DNA of 6,872 nt from an uncultured Fidelibacterota bacterium. Its GTDB lineage: Bacteria > Fidelibacterota > Fidelibacteria > Fidelibacterales > Fidelibacteraceae. The stretch is taken from assembly GCA_937862595.1 (NCBI GenBank), contig CALMFL010000008.1, forward strand, positions 1-6,872. The letters are read 5' to 3'. Under the pieces are notes generated by a model. The model had not been told where the DNA came from. It saw only the letters and a program-made list of their open reading frames with translations, and did not search any database. The translations under genes and the position numbers were made by a program. Shown piece by piece: positions 1 through 6,152 of the stretch. Within the stretch, counting starts at the first letter, position 1. Each line of letters begins with the position of its first letter.

Positions 1-113
1 TGCCGTTTCCTTTCGTTGTGAAAATTGAAATAGGGTATTATTTTCTTCCTTTTTCCTTAACCATTCATCGAAATATACCTTAACTTTCATGTTATTTGGA
101 CGTAGAAGCCAAC

Positions 114-122
114 AAAAAGGAG
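114..122 (+). promoter_or_regulatory. Ribosome binding site of nifU
   Basis: The sequence AAAAAGGAG ends 6 nt before the ATG at 129. It decides the start: the same frame also opens with a TTG at 96, but that codon has no Shine-Dalgarno sequence before it and would add 11 residues of no recognisable family character. I see no convincing sigma-70 promoter in the AT-rich leader at 1-113, only weak TATTAT- and TTGAAA-like words at wrong spacings. Confidence 0.8.
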
Positions 123-128
123 CCAGAC

Positions 129-767
129 ATGGACGGAACTTCATGGAACTATTCAGATAAAGTCAAAGAGCATTTTTTTCACCCGAAGAACATCCTCGAC
201 ATGGATGAAAAAGACTACCATGCCGACGGCGTCGGCTATGTCGGATCGCCCGCCTGCGGCGATATGATGAAGATTTTCATCAAGGTCAGGGACGACCGCA
301 TCGCCGAGCTGAAATGGCAGACCTTCGGTTGCGCCAGCGCGATCGGGTCCACCTCCATGCTCAGCGTCATGGTCACCCGGGACGGCGGCATGAAGCTGGA
401 CGACGCCTGGAAACTCACGCCGGAGATGATCATCGACGAACTGGGCGGATTGCCCGCCAACAAGATCCATTGCTCGGTATTGGGCGACAAAGCCCTGCGC
501 CAGGCGATCAAGAATTATTATGAGAAAACCGGGCAGCAGCACCGCATCCCCCATGACGACAGATCGAGGATCATCTGCGAATGCCTCAATATCACCGAAG
601 ACGACATCCGCATGGAGATCCTTGAGGGCGTAAAGGATTTTGAGACCCTTCAGGAACGCACCAAGATCGGTACGGTCTGCGGGAAATGCAAAGACACCGC
701 AAAAACGCTTGTCGACTTCTACGTCGGCAAATACTATGCCGACGAGGTTTACAAGGGCAATTCATAA
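129..767 (+). CDS. nifU: NifU-type iron-sulfur cluster scaffold (IscU domain plus Bfd-like [2Fe-2S] domain)
   Basis: This 212-residue cytoplasmic protein is a scaffold on which Fe-S clusters are assembled from iron and NifS-delivered sulfur before transfer to apoproteins. Residues 1 to about 135 form an IscU-like domain with its three ligand cysteines: C43 in SPACGD, C68 in FGCAS and C115 in IHCSVLG. Residues about 147-200 form a Bfd-like [2Fe-2S] domain with the pair C150/C152 (CEC) and the pair C184/C187 (CGKC). The C-terminal Nfu domain with its CxxC motif, present in Azotobacter-type NifU of about 300 residues, is absent, because the protein stops soon after the second domain. Two-domain NifU proteins of this kind are known from anaerobes. 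The ATG at 129 was chosen for its strong ribosome binding site. nifS starts 13 nt downstream, which points to one operon. No nitrogen-fixation gene is visible, so general Fe-S assembly is the likely role. Confidence 0.95.
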   Translation: MDGTSWNYSDKVKEHFFHPKNILDMDEKDYHADGVGYVGSPACGDMMKIFIKVRDDRIAELKWQTFGCASAIGSTSMLSVMVTRDGGMKLDDAWKLTPEMIIDELGGLPANKIHCSVLGDKALRQAIKNYYEKTGQQHRIPHDDRSRIICECLNITEDDIRMEILEGVKDFETLQERTKIGTVCGKCKDTAKTLVDFYVGKYYADEVYKGNS

Positions 768-780
768 TACGGAGCGTATC

Positions 781-1938
781 ATGATCTATTTAGATAACAG
801 CGCCACCACGCCGCTGCACCCGAAAGTCAAAGAAGCGATCATCCGGGCGGTCGATCTTTTCGGGAATCCGAGTTCCATGCACACGGTCGGGAGGCAGATG
901 CGCGCGATGGTCGAACAGAACCGCGGGGACATTGCGGATTTTTTCCATTGCAGTCCCGATGAGATCATTTTCACCGCAGGCGCTTCGGAAGCCAACAACA
1001 CGGTATTGAAAAGCGGCGCCACCTGTTGCGCGTTCTGCAGCGAAAGCCACGGGCATATCATTACCTCGAACATTGAACATCCTTCGGTGCTGAACACGCT
1101 GAAATGCCTGGAACATCAGCATATCGACGTAACGCGCGTGAAGGTCCGAAAAAACGGGATCATTGATCCCGCGGATATCGAGGCCGCCATCCGTCCGGAC
1201 ACCATCATGATCTCCGTAATGTACGTCAATAATGAGATCGGCACGATCCAGCCCGTTAAAGAGATCGCGGAGATCGCACGGAAACACGGCATTCCCATGC
1301 ATACCGACGCCGTACAGGCGGTTGGAAAGATCCCGATCGACCTGCGGGAACTGCCGGTGGATTATTTATCCATGTCGGGCCATAAGATCTATGCTCCCAA
1401 GGGCATCGGCGTCCTGTTCAAGCGCAATTCCGCCAAGAAGATCTGTCCGCTGATCACCGGCGGCCATCAGGAAAAATCCATGCGGGCCGGGACGGAAAAC
1501 ACCCTGGGCATCCTCGCCCTCGGCGAAGCCGTCCGGCAGGCGAAGCTTGAAATGGCGGAGAACGAACTCCGGATCGGCGCCTTGCGCGACCGTCTGGAAC
1601 ACGGCATTGTCGAACGCCTCGATCATGTTTCCGTCAACGGCGACCGTAAGGCGCGGACCTATAACATCACCAACATCTCCTTTGAAAATATCGAGGGCGA
1701 ATCCATTCTGCTTCGCCTGGACATGCACGGCATTGCGGTTTCCACCGGAAGCGCCTGTTCGACGGGCTCCCTTGAACCGAGCTATGTGATCACCGCATTA
1801 AGCACCGACCCCGCCATCGCGCACAGTTCGATCCGTTTCTCTCTGGGCCGCGATACCACGGAAGACGATATCGATAAAACCATTGACGCGGTCGTTGAAA
1901 CCGTGACCTTCCTGCGTAAAATGAGTCCGATCGTATAA
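781..1938 (+). CDS. nifS: Cysteine desulfurase, NifS/IscS class
   Basis: This 385-residue PLP enzyme converts L-cysteine to L-alanine and leaves a persulfide sulfur for cluster assembly on NifU. The N-terminus IYLDNSATTPLHP is the family signature. Visible catalytic features are H100 in IEHPSV (stacks on PLP), D175 and Q179 in HTDAVQA, the PLP lysine K202 in MSGHKIYAPKG, and the persulfide cysteine C326 in STGSACSTGSLEPSY. That loop is the long flexible one of group I desulfurases. The length is normal for the family. The ATG at 781 has GGAG 6 nt upstream; the frame is also open further 5', but that part lies inside nifU. An unusual cysteine cluster (C82, C83, C86) sits in the surface segment between GASEANN and HIITSNIEHP. 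The gene is almost certainly cotranscribed with nifU. The assignment is firm; the choice of nifS over iscS rests on the nifU neighbour. Confidence 0.96.
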   Translation: MIYLDNSATTPLHPKVKEAIIRAVDLFGNPSSMHTVGRQMRAMVEQNRGDIADFFHCSPDEIIFTAGASEANNTVLKSGATCCAFCSESHGHIITSNIEHPSVLNTLKCLEHQHIDVTRVKVRKNGIIDPADIEAAIRPDTIMISVMYVNNEIGTIQPVKEIAEIARKHGIPMHTDAVQAVGKIPIDLRELPVDYLSMSGHKIYAPKGIGVLFKRNSAKKICPLITGGHQEKSMRAGTENTLGILALGEAVRQAKLEMAENELRIGALRDRLEHGIVERLDHVSVNGDRKARTYNITNISFENIEGESILLRLDMHGIAVSTGSACSTGSLEPSYVITALSTDPAIAHSSIRFSLGRDTTEDDIDKTIDAVVETVTFLRKMSPIV

Positions 1939-1973
1939 CTTCGCTCAACCTTTTATGACCTGAAAGGAATGCC

Positions 1974-2597
1974 ATGCAAAACGTCCAGCTGATCGACCAC
2001 CCCCTGGTCAAGCATTCGCTTACGATCCTTCGGGACAAGAACACCGATACCGAGACCTTCCGGCGCCACACGGCCATCGTTTCCCAGATCATCATTATGG
2101 AAGCCAGCAGGTCCTGCAAACTGATAAAAAAACAGATCGAGACACCGATCTCGGAAACGACGGGCTACGAGATCTACCGCTCCATGGTCTTTGTCCCGGT
2201 ATTGCGCGCCGGCATCTCGATGCTGGTCCACTCGCGGGATTTTCTCCCCTGGACGCCCGTGGGCTTCATCGGACTCGAGCGCGATGAAGAGACCGCCATC
2301 GCCCGAGAATATTACCAGAAATTTCCCGAAAACATTGAAAAGAAACTGGTGCTGGTGCTGGACCCCATGCTGGCCACGGGAGGATCGGTCTCGGATACGA
2401 TCGCGCGGCTGAAGGAAAAAGGGGCGAAACGCATCGCCCTTGCCTGCATCGTCGCGGCCCCGGAGGGAATAAAGCGCATCAACGACGAGCATCCGGATGT
2501 GCATATCTACACAACCGCGATCGACGACCACCTGAATGAAAAGAAATATATCGTCCCCGGACTCGGCGATTTCGGCGACCGGTATTTCGGGACGTAG
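1974..2597 (+). CDS. upp: Uracil phosphoribosyltransferase
   Basis: This 207-residue cytoplasmic enzyme of pyrimidine salvage makes UMP and pyrophosphate from uracil and PRPP. The PRPP-binding loop is DPMLATGGS at residues 130-138, preceded by the hydrophobic strand KLVLVL. Other family blocks are VPVLRAG (74-80), ERDEET (102-107) followed by the EYYQKFP segment, and the C-terminal uracil-binding stretch YIVPGLGDFGDRYFGT (192-207). The length matches bacterial Upp exactly. The start has AAAGGA 5 nt upstream. It follows nifS by 35 nt with no terminator between them, so read-through from the nif pair is likely, although no functional link is known. Nothing in the sequence shows attenuation or a PyrR site. 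Confidence 0.97.
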   Translation: MQNVQLIDHPLVKHSLTILRDKNTDTETFRRHTAIVSQIIIMEASRSCKLIKKQIETPISETTGYEIYRSMVFVPVLRAGISMLVHSRDFLPWTPVGFIGLERDEETAIAREYYQKFPENIEKKLVLVLDPMLATGGSVSDTIARLKEKGAKRIALACIVAAPEGIKRINDEHPDVHIYTTAIDDHLNEKKYIVPGLGDFGDRYFGT

Positions 2598-2632
2598 TTT
2601 ATATCACATTGAATTGACTGAATAACTTCTTC

Positions 2633-2667
2633 TGAACCCTGTCCGCGTTCTGTCAGGTCAGGGTTCA
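2633..2667. terminator. Intergenic hairpin between convergent upp and permease genes
   Basis: A perfect 9-bp inverted repeat, TGAACCCTG (2633-2641) and CAGGGTTCA (2659-2667), encloses a 17-nt loop. It lies between the 3' ends of two convergent genes, where a bidirectional terminator is expected. Neither strand has a clear T run after the stem, so it is not a canonical intrinsic terminator. It may be a Rho-assisted terminator or an mRNA 3'-end stabiliser. Confidence 0.4.
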
Positions 2668-2699
2668 AGCCCTTCAAGAGAACATCCGCCTGCCGGACC

Positions 2700-4550
2700 T
2701 TAGGACTCGCGCTTTCTGTTTGAGAGCAGGATCACATCCCGCAATTCTTTCTCGTTCCGTGCGGACATCCACCGTTTTTCAAAATCATTTTCCTGTACAA
2801 TGTTCGCGATCGCCATCAGGGCGCGCAGATGATAGCTGCGTTCGTCAAGGGATCCGATCAGAACGAACAGGGTGTGCACCGGTTCGGCGCCCGAAGAAAA
2901 ATGAACGCCTTCAGCGCAGCGAACCGGTAAAATATCAAAGCATTTTTCACCCGGAACGATAAAATGCGGGATCGCCAGTCCGGGCCGGATGATGGTCGTT
3001 GACTGCGATTCACGCTCTTTCAGTCCTTTGATCAGTATATCTTTCGGTATCTCCCAACGCGCGGCGAGTTTTTCAGCGATAAGTTCCATCAGCTCCCCGG
3101 CCCGGGGCGAACCGGGAATGTCCAGGACGGCACAGTCCCTGATCAGGCGGTCAAAACGGTCTTCGATGATATCGTCACGCTCCATAACGATCTCCCGGAG
3201 TTCTGCTTCGAGGGAGGTGCTTTGCAGTTCTTTTGCCGTAACGCGCTCAATGACATGCATCAGCGCGGAAGTCCGGGTAATGCGCTTTCGGGCATAAAGG
3301 AGGTGGATCAGAGCGCCGGAAAGAAAGAACAGCGCGCTGATCAGCAGAGGAACGAAGCCCATGTTCGATAAAATGAACAGATAGATAAGCAGCGTGACCG
3401 CGGGAAGCACTGGATAGAGCGGCATTTTATATTTCGGTAGGTAATTCCGGATCTTGCTTTCACGCATAACGATCACGGCGACGTTGTCCATCATGTAAAG
3501 AATGATCATCAGGGTTGACGCAGTTTTGACCAGATTCTCGATGTTCAGGAAAACGATCACGATCACCATGAAAAGCCCGGTGAACAGGATGGAAACCGTC
3601 GGCGTCTTGTAGCGTTTGCTTTGCTTCGAAAACAATTTCGGGAGCAGCTGGTCCCGGCTCATCGCCAGGGGGGTCCGTGACGCGGCAAGGATGCCCGCGT
3701 TCGCCGTGGTCACGAACGCCATGATCGCGGCAAGGCTTAGTATGACCACGCCGGCCTTACCCATCACATTCCCCGCTCCCAGAGAAAGCGGGATGGGAGA
3801 ACCGGATAACTGGGCGGCGGGAACGATACCGACGGTCACGCCGACAGCCAGAATATAAATGGCGGAAACGATGAAGAACGACAGCAGCATGCCCAGCGGG
3901 ATGTTGCGGCCGGGGTTTTCAATTTCCTCCGCAATATCGGCGATCTTTGTCAATCCGCCGAAAGAGACGAAGACAAGTCCCGCCGAAGGGATCAGCGACA
4001 GGAATCCCCGGGGCATAAAGGGCGAATAGTAATCCGGATGCGTTGAAATGAATCCGCGGGCAATATACATGAACATGATGCTGATCAGGACGATCACGAG
4101 TACGATCTGAATGCGCCCGGCCGTCTTGACGCTAAGAATATTCATGACCGTAAAGACAAGGCAAACGATGACGGCGATCAGCTTCACTTGCGGACCGGTG
4201 ATATCGGGCCGCACCAGGACGGCGAAAGAGCCCAGACCGATCAGCGCAAAGGCGCTTTTAAAGCTCAGCGAGAACCAGTTGGCAAACCCGCCGAAGATCC
4301 CGAGCAGCGACCCCATGCTGCGGTCAATAAAAAAGTAGGTGCCGCCGGATTTCGGCATAGCCGTCGCCAATTCGGATTTTGCCAGCATGGTGGGAAAGAT
4401 CAGAACCGCGGCCAGGAGATAAGCCAGAATGACGGCAGGACCCGACTGTGCGAATACAAGACCCGGTAAAACAAAGATCCCGGAGCTGATCATCGCCCCT
4501 GCCGACACGGCAAAAACATCAAGAAGTTTTAATTGTTTTTTTACCGGCAT
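2700..4550 (-). CDS. APC-family amino acid permease fused to a PTS EIIA (fructose/mannitol-type) domain
   Basis: This 616-residue inner-membrane protein has two parts. Residues about 10-420 form a 12-helix APC-superfamily transporter. Helix 1 carries the broken-helix substrate motif GAMISSGIFVLPG (18-30), and a conserved loop carries ADIAEEIENPGRNIP (204-218). Substrate specificity cannot be read from the sequence, though amino acids are the family norm. A charged helical linker (about 421-465, with EIVMERDDIIEDRFDRLI at its end) leads to a complete EIIA type-2 domain (about 466-612). Its expected phospho-accepting histidine is H529 in GLAIPHFIVPGE, and the second conserved histidine is H574 in YHLRALMAIA. 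In PTS proteins this domain takes phosphate from HPr. Here it more likely regulates transport, which is inference. AAAGGG lies 4 nt before the ATG. Stand-alone architectures of this kind are known in several anaerobic phyla. No EI, HPr, EIIB or EIIC gene is nearby. Confidence 0.92.
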   Translation of the reverse strand: MPVKKQLKLLDVFAVSAGAMISSGIFVLPGLVFAQSGPAVILAYLLAAVLIFPTMLAKSELATAMPKSGGTYFFIDRSMGSLLGIFGGFANWFSLSFKSAFALIGLGSFAVLVRPDITGPQVKLIAVIVCLVFTVMNILSVKTAGRIQIVLVIVLISIMFMYIARGFISTHPDYYSPFMPRGFLSLIPSAGLVFVSFGGLTKIADIAEEIENPGRNIPLGMLLSFFIVSAIYILAVGVTVGIVPAAQLSGSPIPLSLGAGNVMGKAGVVILSLAAIMAFVTTANAGILAASRTPLAMSRDQLLPKLFSKQSKRYKTPTVSILFTGLFMVIVIVFLNIENLVKTASTLMIILYMMDNVAVIVMRESKIRNYLPKYKMPLYPVLPAVTLLIYLFILSNMGFVPLLISALFFLSGALIHLLYARKRITRTSALMHVIERVTAKELQSTSLEAELREIVMERDDIIEDRFDRLIRDCAVLDIPGSPRAGELMELIAEKLAARWEIPKDILIKGLKERESQSTTIIRPGLAIPHFIVPGEKCFDILPVRCAEGVHFSSGAEPVHTLFVLIGSLDERSYHLRALMAIANIVQENDFEKRWMSARNEKELRDVILLSNRKRES

Positions 4551-4578
4551 ACGACCCTTTACTCCCGGATCTGATTTC

Positions 4579-4599
4579 CCCGGACCGCCAGCGTCCGGG
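4579..4599. other. GC-rich hairpin in the gap upstream of the permease gene
   Basis: CCCGGAC (4579-4585) and GTCCGGG (4593-4599) form a perfect 7-bp, GC-rich stem with a 7-nt loop. It sits in the 65-nt gap between the stop of the two-helix membrane protein and the start of the permease, both read from the minus strand. No T run follows on the minus strand, so it may be a partial terminator, a processing site or an mRNA stabiliser. The gap contains no obvious promoter, which favours some cotranscription. Confidence 0.4.
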
Positions 4600-4615
4600 C
4601 TGAGGGGTCACACGT

Positions 4616-5035
4616 TCATTTACCGGCGGGATGCCCGTTCTCTACGGTATCCACCGATTTCTGAAGTTCGTTCAGCTGGCGGGAGAGATTGTTGATCCGG
4701 AATTCGATGGAATTCAGGATCCAGAATTGGAAATGATCCACTTTGGACTGACGGTTGATCATCCAGATGATCTTGATGGAGACCAGAAGAATTCCGATCT
4801 CGATCGAAAATAAGGGCGGTAAAGGAATACTGTTCCAGCCAAGCGTATGGCGCGCAATATCAAAGGCGAACAACAGGACGATCAGAATAATGAAAACCCA
4901 GTTGACCAGTTTGTCCCGTTTTATATCGCTGGTACCTCCGATCTGACCCATCAATTGCCTGATGCGTTCACGTTCTTCCCGGTATACCTTCAGTTGCGCT
5001 TCCAGCTCCTCAACATTGTGAGTGTCCGTATCCAT
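4616..5035 (-). CDS. Unrecognised membrane protein with two TM helices and helical tails
   Basis: I do not recognise this 139-residue protein. Residues 8-32 are charged and predicted helical (VEELEAQLKVYREERERIRQ), with heptad-like leucines. Two membrane helices follow at about 45-63 (WVFIILIVLLFAFDIA) and 75-93 (LFSIEIGILLVSIKIIWMI), joined by a short Pro-rich turn (SIPLPP). A second amphipathic region (97-131) begins with KVDHFQFWILNSIEFRIN and may form a coiled coil. The hairpin topology puts both tails on the same side, probably the cytoplasm, and suggests an oligomeric or scaffold-like protein. There is no catalytic motif. I chose the ATG at 5035 because AAAGGA lies 9 nt before it; the in-frame ATG at 5041 would add two residues but leaves only 3 nt. 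The permease gene follows in the same direction across a 65-nt gap with a hairpin. Confidence 0.75.
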   Translation of the reverse strand: MDTDTHNVEELEAQLKVYREERERIRQLMGQIGGTSDIKRDKLVNWVFIILIVLLFAFDIARHTLGWNSIPLPPLFSIEIGILLVSIKIIWMINRQSKVDHFQFWILNSIEFRINNLSRQLNELQKSVDTVENGHPAGK

Positions 5036-5044
5036 TCTCATTAT

Positions 5045-5050
5045 TCCTTT
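5045..5050 (-). promoter_or_regulatory. Ribosome binding site of the two-helix membrane protein
   Basis: AAAGGA on the minus strand lies 9 nt before the ATG at 5035 and 3 nt before the in-frame ATG at 5041. The spacing favours the inner ATG. Confidence 0.55.
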
Positions 5051-5057
5051 CGTAGTG

Positions 5058-5087
5058 ATAATGTAAGCATTTCACCGACATATTAAA
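5058..5087 (-). promoter_or_regulatory. Weak candidate sigma-70-type promoter
   Basis: On the minus strand, a TTTAAT (-35 position, 5082-5087) and a CATTAT (-10 position, 5058-5063) are 18 nt apart, in an AT-rich gap just before the two-helix membrane protein gene. The matches are 3 of 6 and 4 of 6 to consensus, so this is a guess supported mainly by position, downstream of the probable terminator of the pgi transcript. Confidence 0.25.
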
Positions 5088-5091
5088 AAGT

Positions 5092-5117
5092 AAAAAATTA
5101 GCCCTTCCCCTGAAAGG
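5092..5117 (-). terminator. Candidate terminator of the pgi transcript
   Basis: On the minus strand, CCTTTC (5112-5117) can pair with GGAAGG (5103-5108) across a 3-nt loop, including one T-G wobble. Five bases later there is a run of six Ts (5092-5097), followed by another T-rich stretch. The stem is short and the T run slightly displaced, so it would be a modest intrinsic terminator. Its place about 40 nt after the stop of the three-helix protein gene is right. Confidence 0.35.
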
Positions 5118-5159
5118 TTTTGTCCGTTCTTTCGTTGAATACCCGCCTTATTTGATCAA

Positions 5160-5447
5160 CTATTTTTCGTTTTCGCCCGCCGTCCCGCGTTTTTTCTCAC
5201 CTGCCCTGTTCCTGAAATAGAGAAAAACATCTACGGAAACCATCAGAAAATTCAGTCCGTACAAAAAGATCACCAGGTCGTAATTGAACACGGCCTTGTG
5301 CAGCATCCCCGCGACATAGCCGCACATGACGATCAGCATGAACAGCAGGCTTTTTCCCCTGGTGGAACGCGAGACCCAGGACCGGTAGATCGAAAACGGC
5401 CAGGCGGCCCCGAAACAGATCAGCATGACAATCTCAAAATAGCTCAT
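5160..5447 (-). CDS. Small three-helix membrane protein, PQ-loop/SemiSWEET-like
   Basis: This is a 95-residue protein with three predicted membrane helices at about 3-21, 33-51 and 57-77 and a charged, hydrophilic C-tail (RNRAGEKKRG onward). Size and topology match half-transporters of the PQ-loop/SemiSWEET group, which dimerise to move sugars. Local features also fit: helix 1 ends in AAWPFSIYRSWVSRSTRGKS, where WP (16-17) occupies the place of the usual PQ, followed by the basic, Ser/Gly-containing loop. Helix 3 has N66 in YGLNFLMV, where the family has a conserved asparagine. This is inference from pattern, not a database match; an unrelated small membrane protein remains possible. Its ATG overlaps the stop of the upstream exported-protein gene by one base (TAATG), and only a weak GGTGA precedes it, so translation is probably coupled. 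Confidence 0.8.
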   Translation of the reverse strand: MSYFEIVMLICFGAAWPFSIYRSWVSRSTRGKSLLFMLIVMCGYVAGMLHKAVFNYDLVIFLYGLNFLMVSVDVFLYFRNRAGEKKRGTAGENEK

Positions 5448-6148
5448 TAGTCACCATGATAATAGAGGTCTTTTACGGGTGTTTCGTCCACCCAGACTTC
5501 GCGTTCAACCCGGATCCAGCCGCAGAGGCCCAGTGAGGTCCGGATAAGATAGTAGCGGTATTCGGGTTTAAATTCCGCCGCCAGTACCGTGAGGGCTTCT
5601 CCCCGATGCACTTCGGTGAGGATCTTTTTCATTTTTTTGCTTTCAAAGACCGGAAAATCGCGCGTTGCCTGGCTTTCCAGATCCACGGCATAGAAAGGCT
5701 GGGGCATTTCCCTGATCTTTCCCCGGTCGATCCGGAATTTCCGGCTGCGCGTGAACATTTGATTTGTCGAGCCGCGCGCAATGACAAGGCCGTCCCCGGA
5801 AAAGGTCAGATGGTCCGCATGCAGGATAAAGGCGGGGTTCCGGAATTCGCCCTCGAGAAAGAAGAGATATTGGGAGTCGCCGCTTTCGCCCATGCTGAAC
5901 AGGATCGAATACAGATCGCCCGTTGCGGCGTCCGGAACATATTCCATGACCTTGATGAATCCCGTCGTATCGCCCTGGGCGTGATAAAAGGGGTCATCAT
6001 AGGGCAATTTGTCGCAGCTGGTATTGAAGACAAGCGCATTGCCGCTGTAGCCGACCGTCATCCAGGGATAGGGCGCAAGCGAAATGAGGTCTCCGGCGAA
6101 CAGCATGCCGGTTCCGGCGAAAAGAAGGACCGCAAGTCGTTTTTTCAT
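5447..6148 (-). CDS. Exported protein of unknown function with C-terminal SH3-like segment
   Basis: I do not recognise this 233-residue protein. It begins with a signal peptide (MKKRLAVLLFAGTGMLFAG), probably cut near residues 18-20; there is no lipobox cysteine, so it should be periplasmic or secreted rather than a lipoprotein. The middle (about 25-170) is rich in short hydrophobic stretches separated by turns, which suggests a beta fold. Residues about 178-216 (EALTVLAAEF, then YYLIRTSLGLCGWIRVE) resemble bacterial SH3-like domains, which often bind cell-wall material. C45 and C209 are its only cysteines and could form a disulfide. AAAGGA lies 7 nt before the ATG and overlaps the end of pgi, which stops 4 nt upstream, so the gene is in the pgi operon. 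Function is not inferable from the sequence alone. Confidence 0.8.
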   Translation of the reverse strand: MKKRLAVLLFAGTGMLFAGDLISLAPYPWMTVGYSGNALVFNTSCDKLPYDDPFYHAQGDTTGFIKVMEYVPDAATGDLYSILFSMGESGDSQYLFFLEGEFRNPAFILHADHLTFSGDGLVIARGSTNQMFTRSRKFRIDRGKIREMPQPFYAVDLESQATRDFPVFESKKMKKILTEVHRGEALTVLAAEFKPEYRYYLIRTSLGLCGWIRVEREVWVDETPVKDLYYHGD

Positions 6149-6152
6149 GTGC

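Noticed and set aside
71..97. Possible Rrf2-type operator (AAATA ... TATTT arms) upstream of nifU
   Set aside because: Only five AT base pairs match and the centre shows no symmetry, so chance in an AT-rich leader explains it.
96..128. TTG start that would extend NifU by 11 residues
   Set aside because: The strong AAAAAGGAG lies inside this extension, 6 nt before the ATG at 129, and the added residues have no family character.
640..780. Upstream extension of the nifS frame from a TTG
   Set aside because: It overlaps the Bfd-like domain of nifU in another frame; the ATG at 781 has a good ribosome binding site and gives the normal NifS N-terminus.
1953..2531. 192-residue minus-strand open frame opposite upp
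   Set aside because: The plus strand encodes a clear full-length Upp; the antisense translation shows no family motif and has the composition of a shadow frame.
4696..4732. Repeated GGAATTC-like words
   Set aside because: They lie within the coding sequence of the conserved-looking FWILNSIEFRI segment and arise from codon choice; there is no longer repeat unit.
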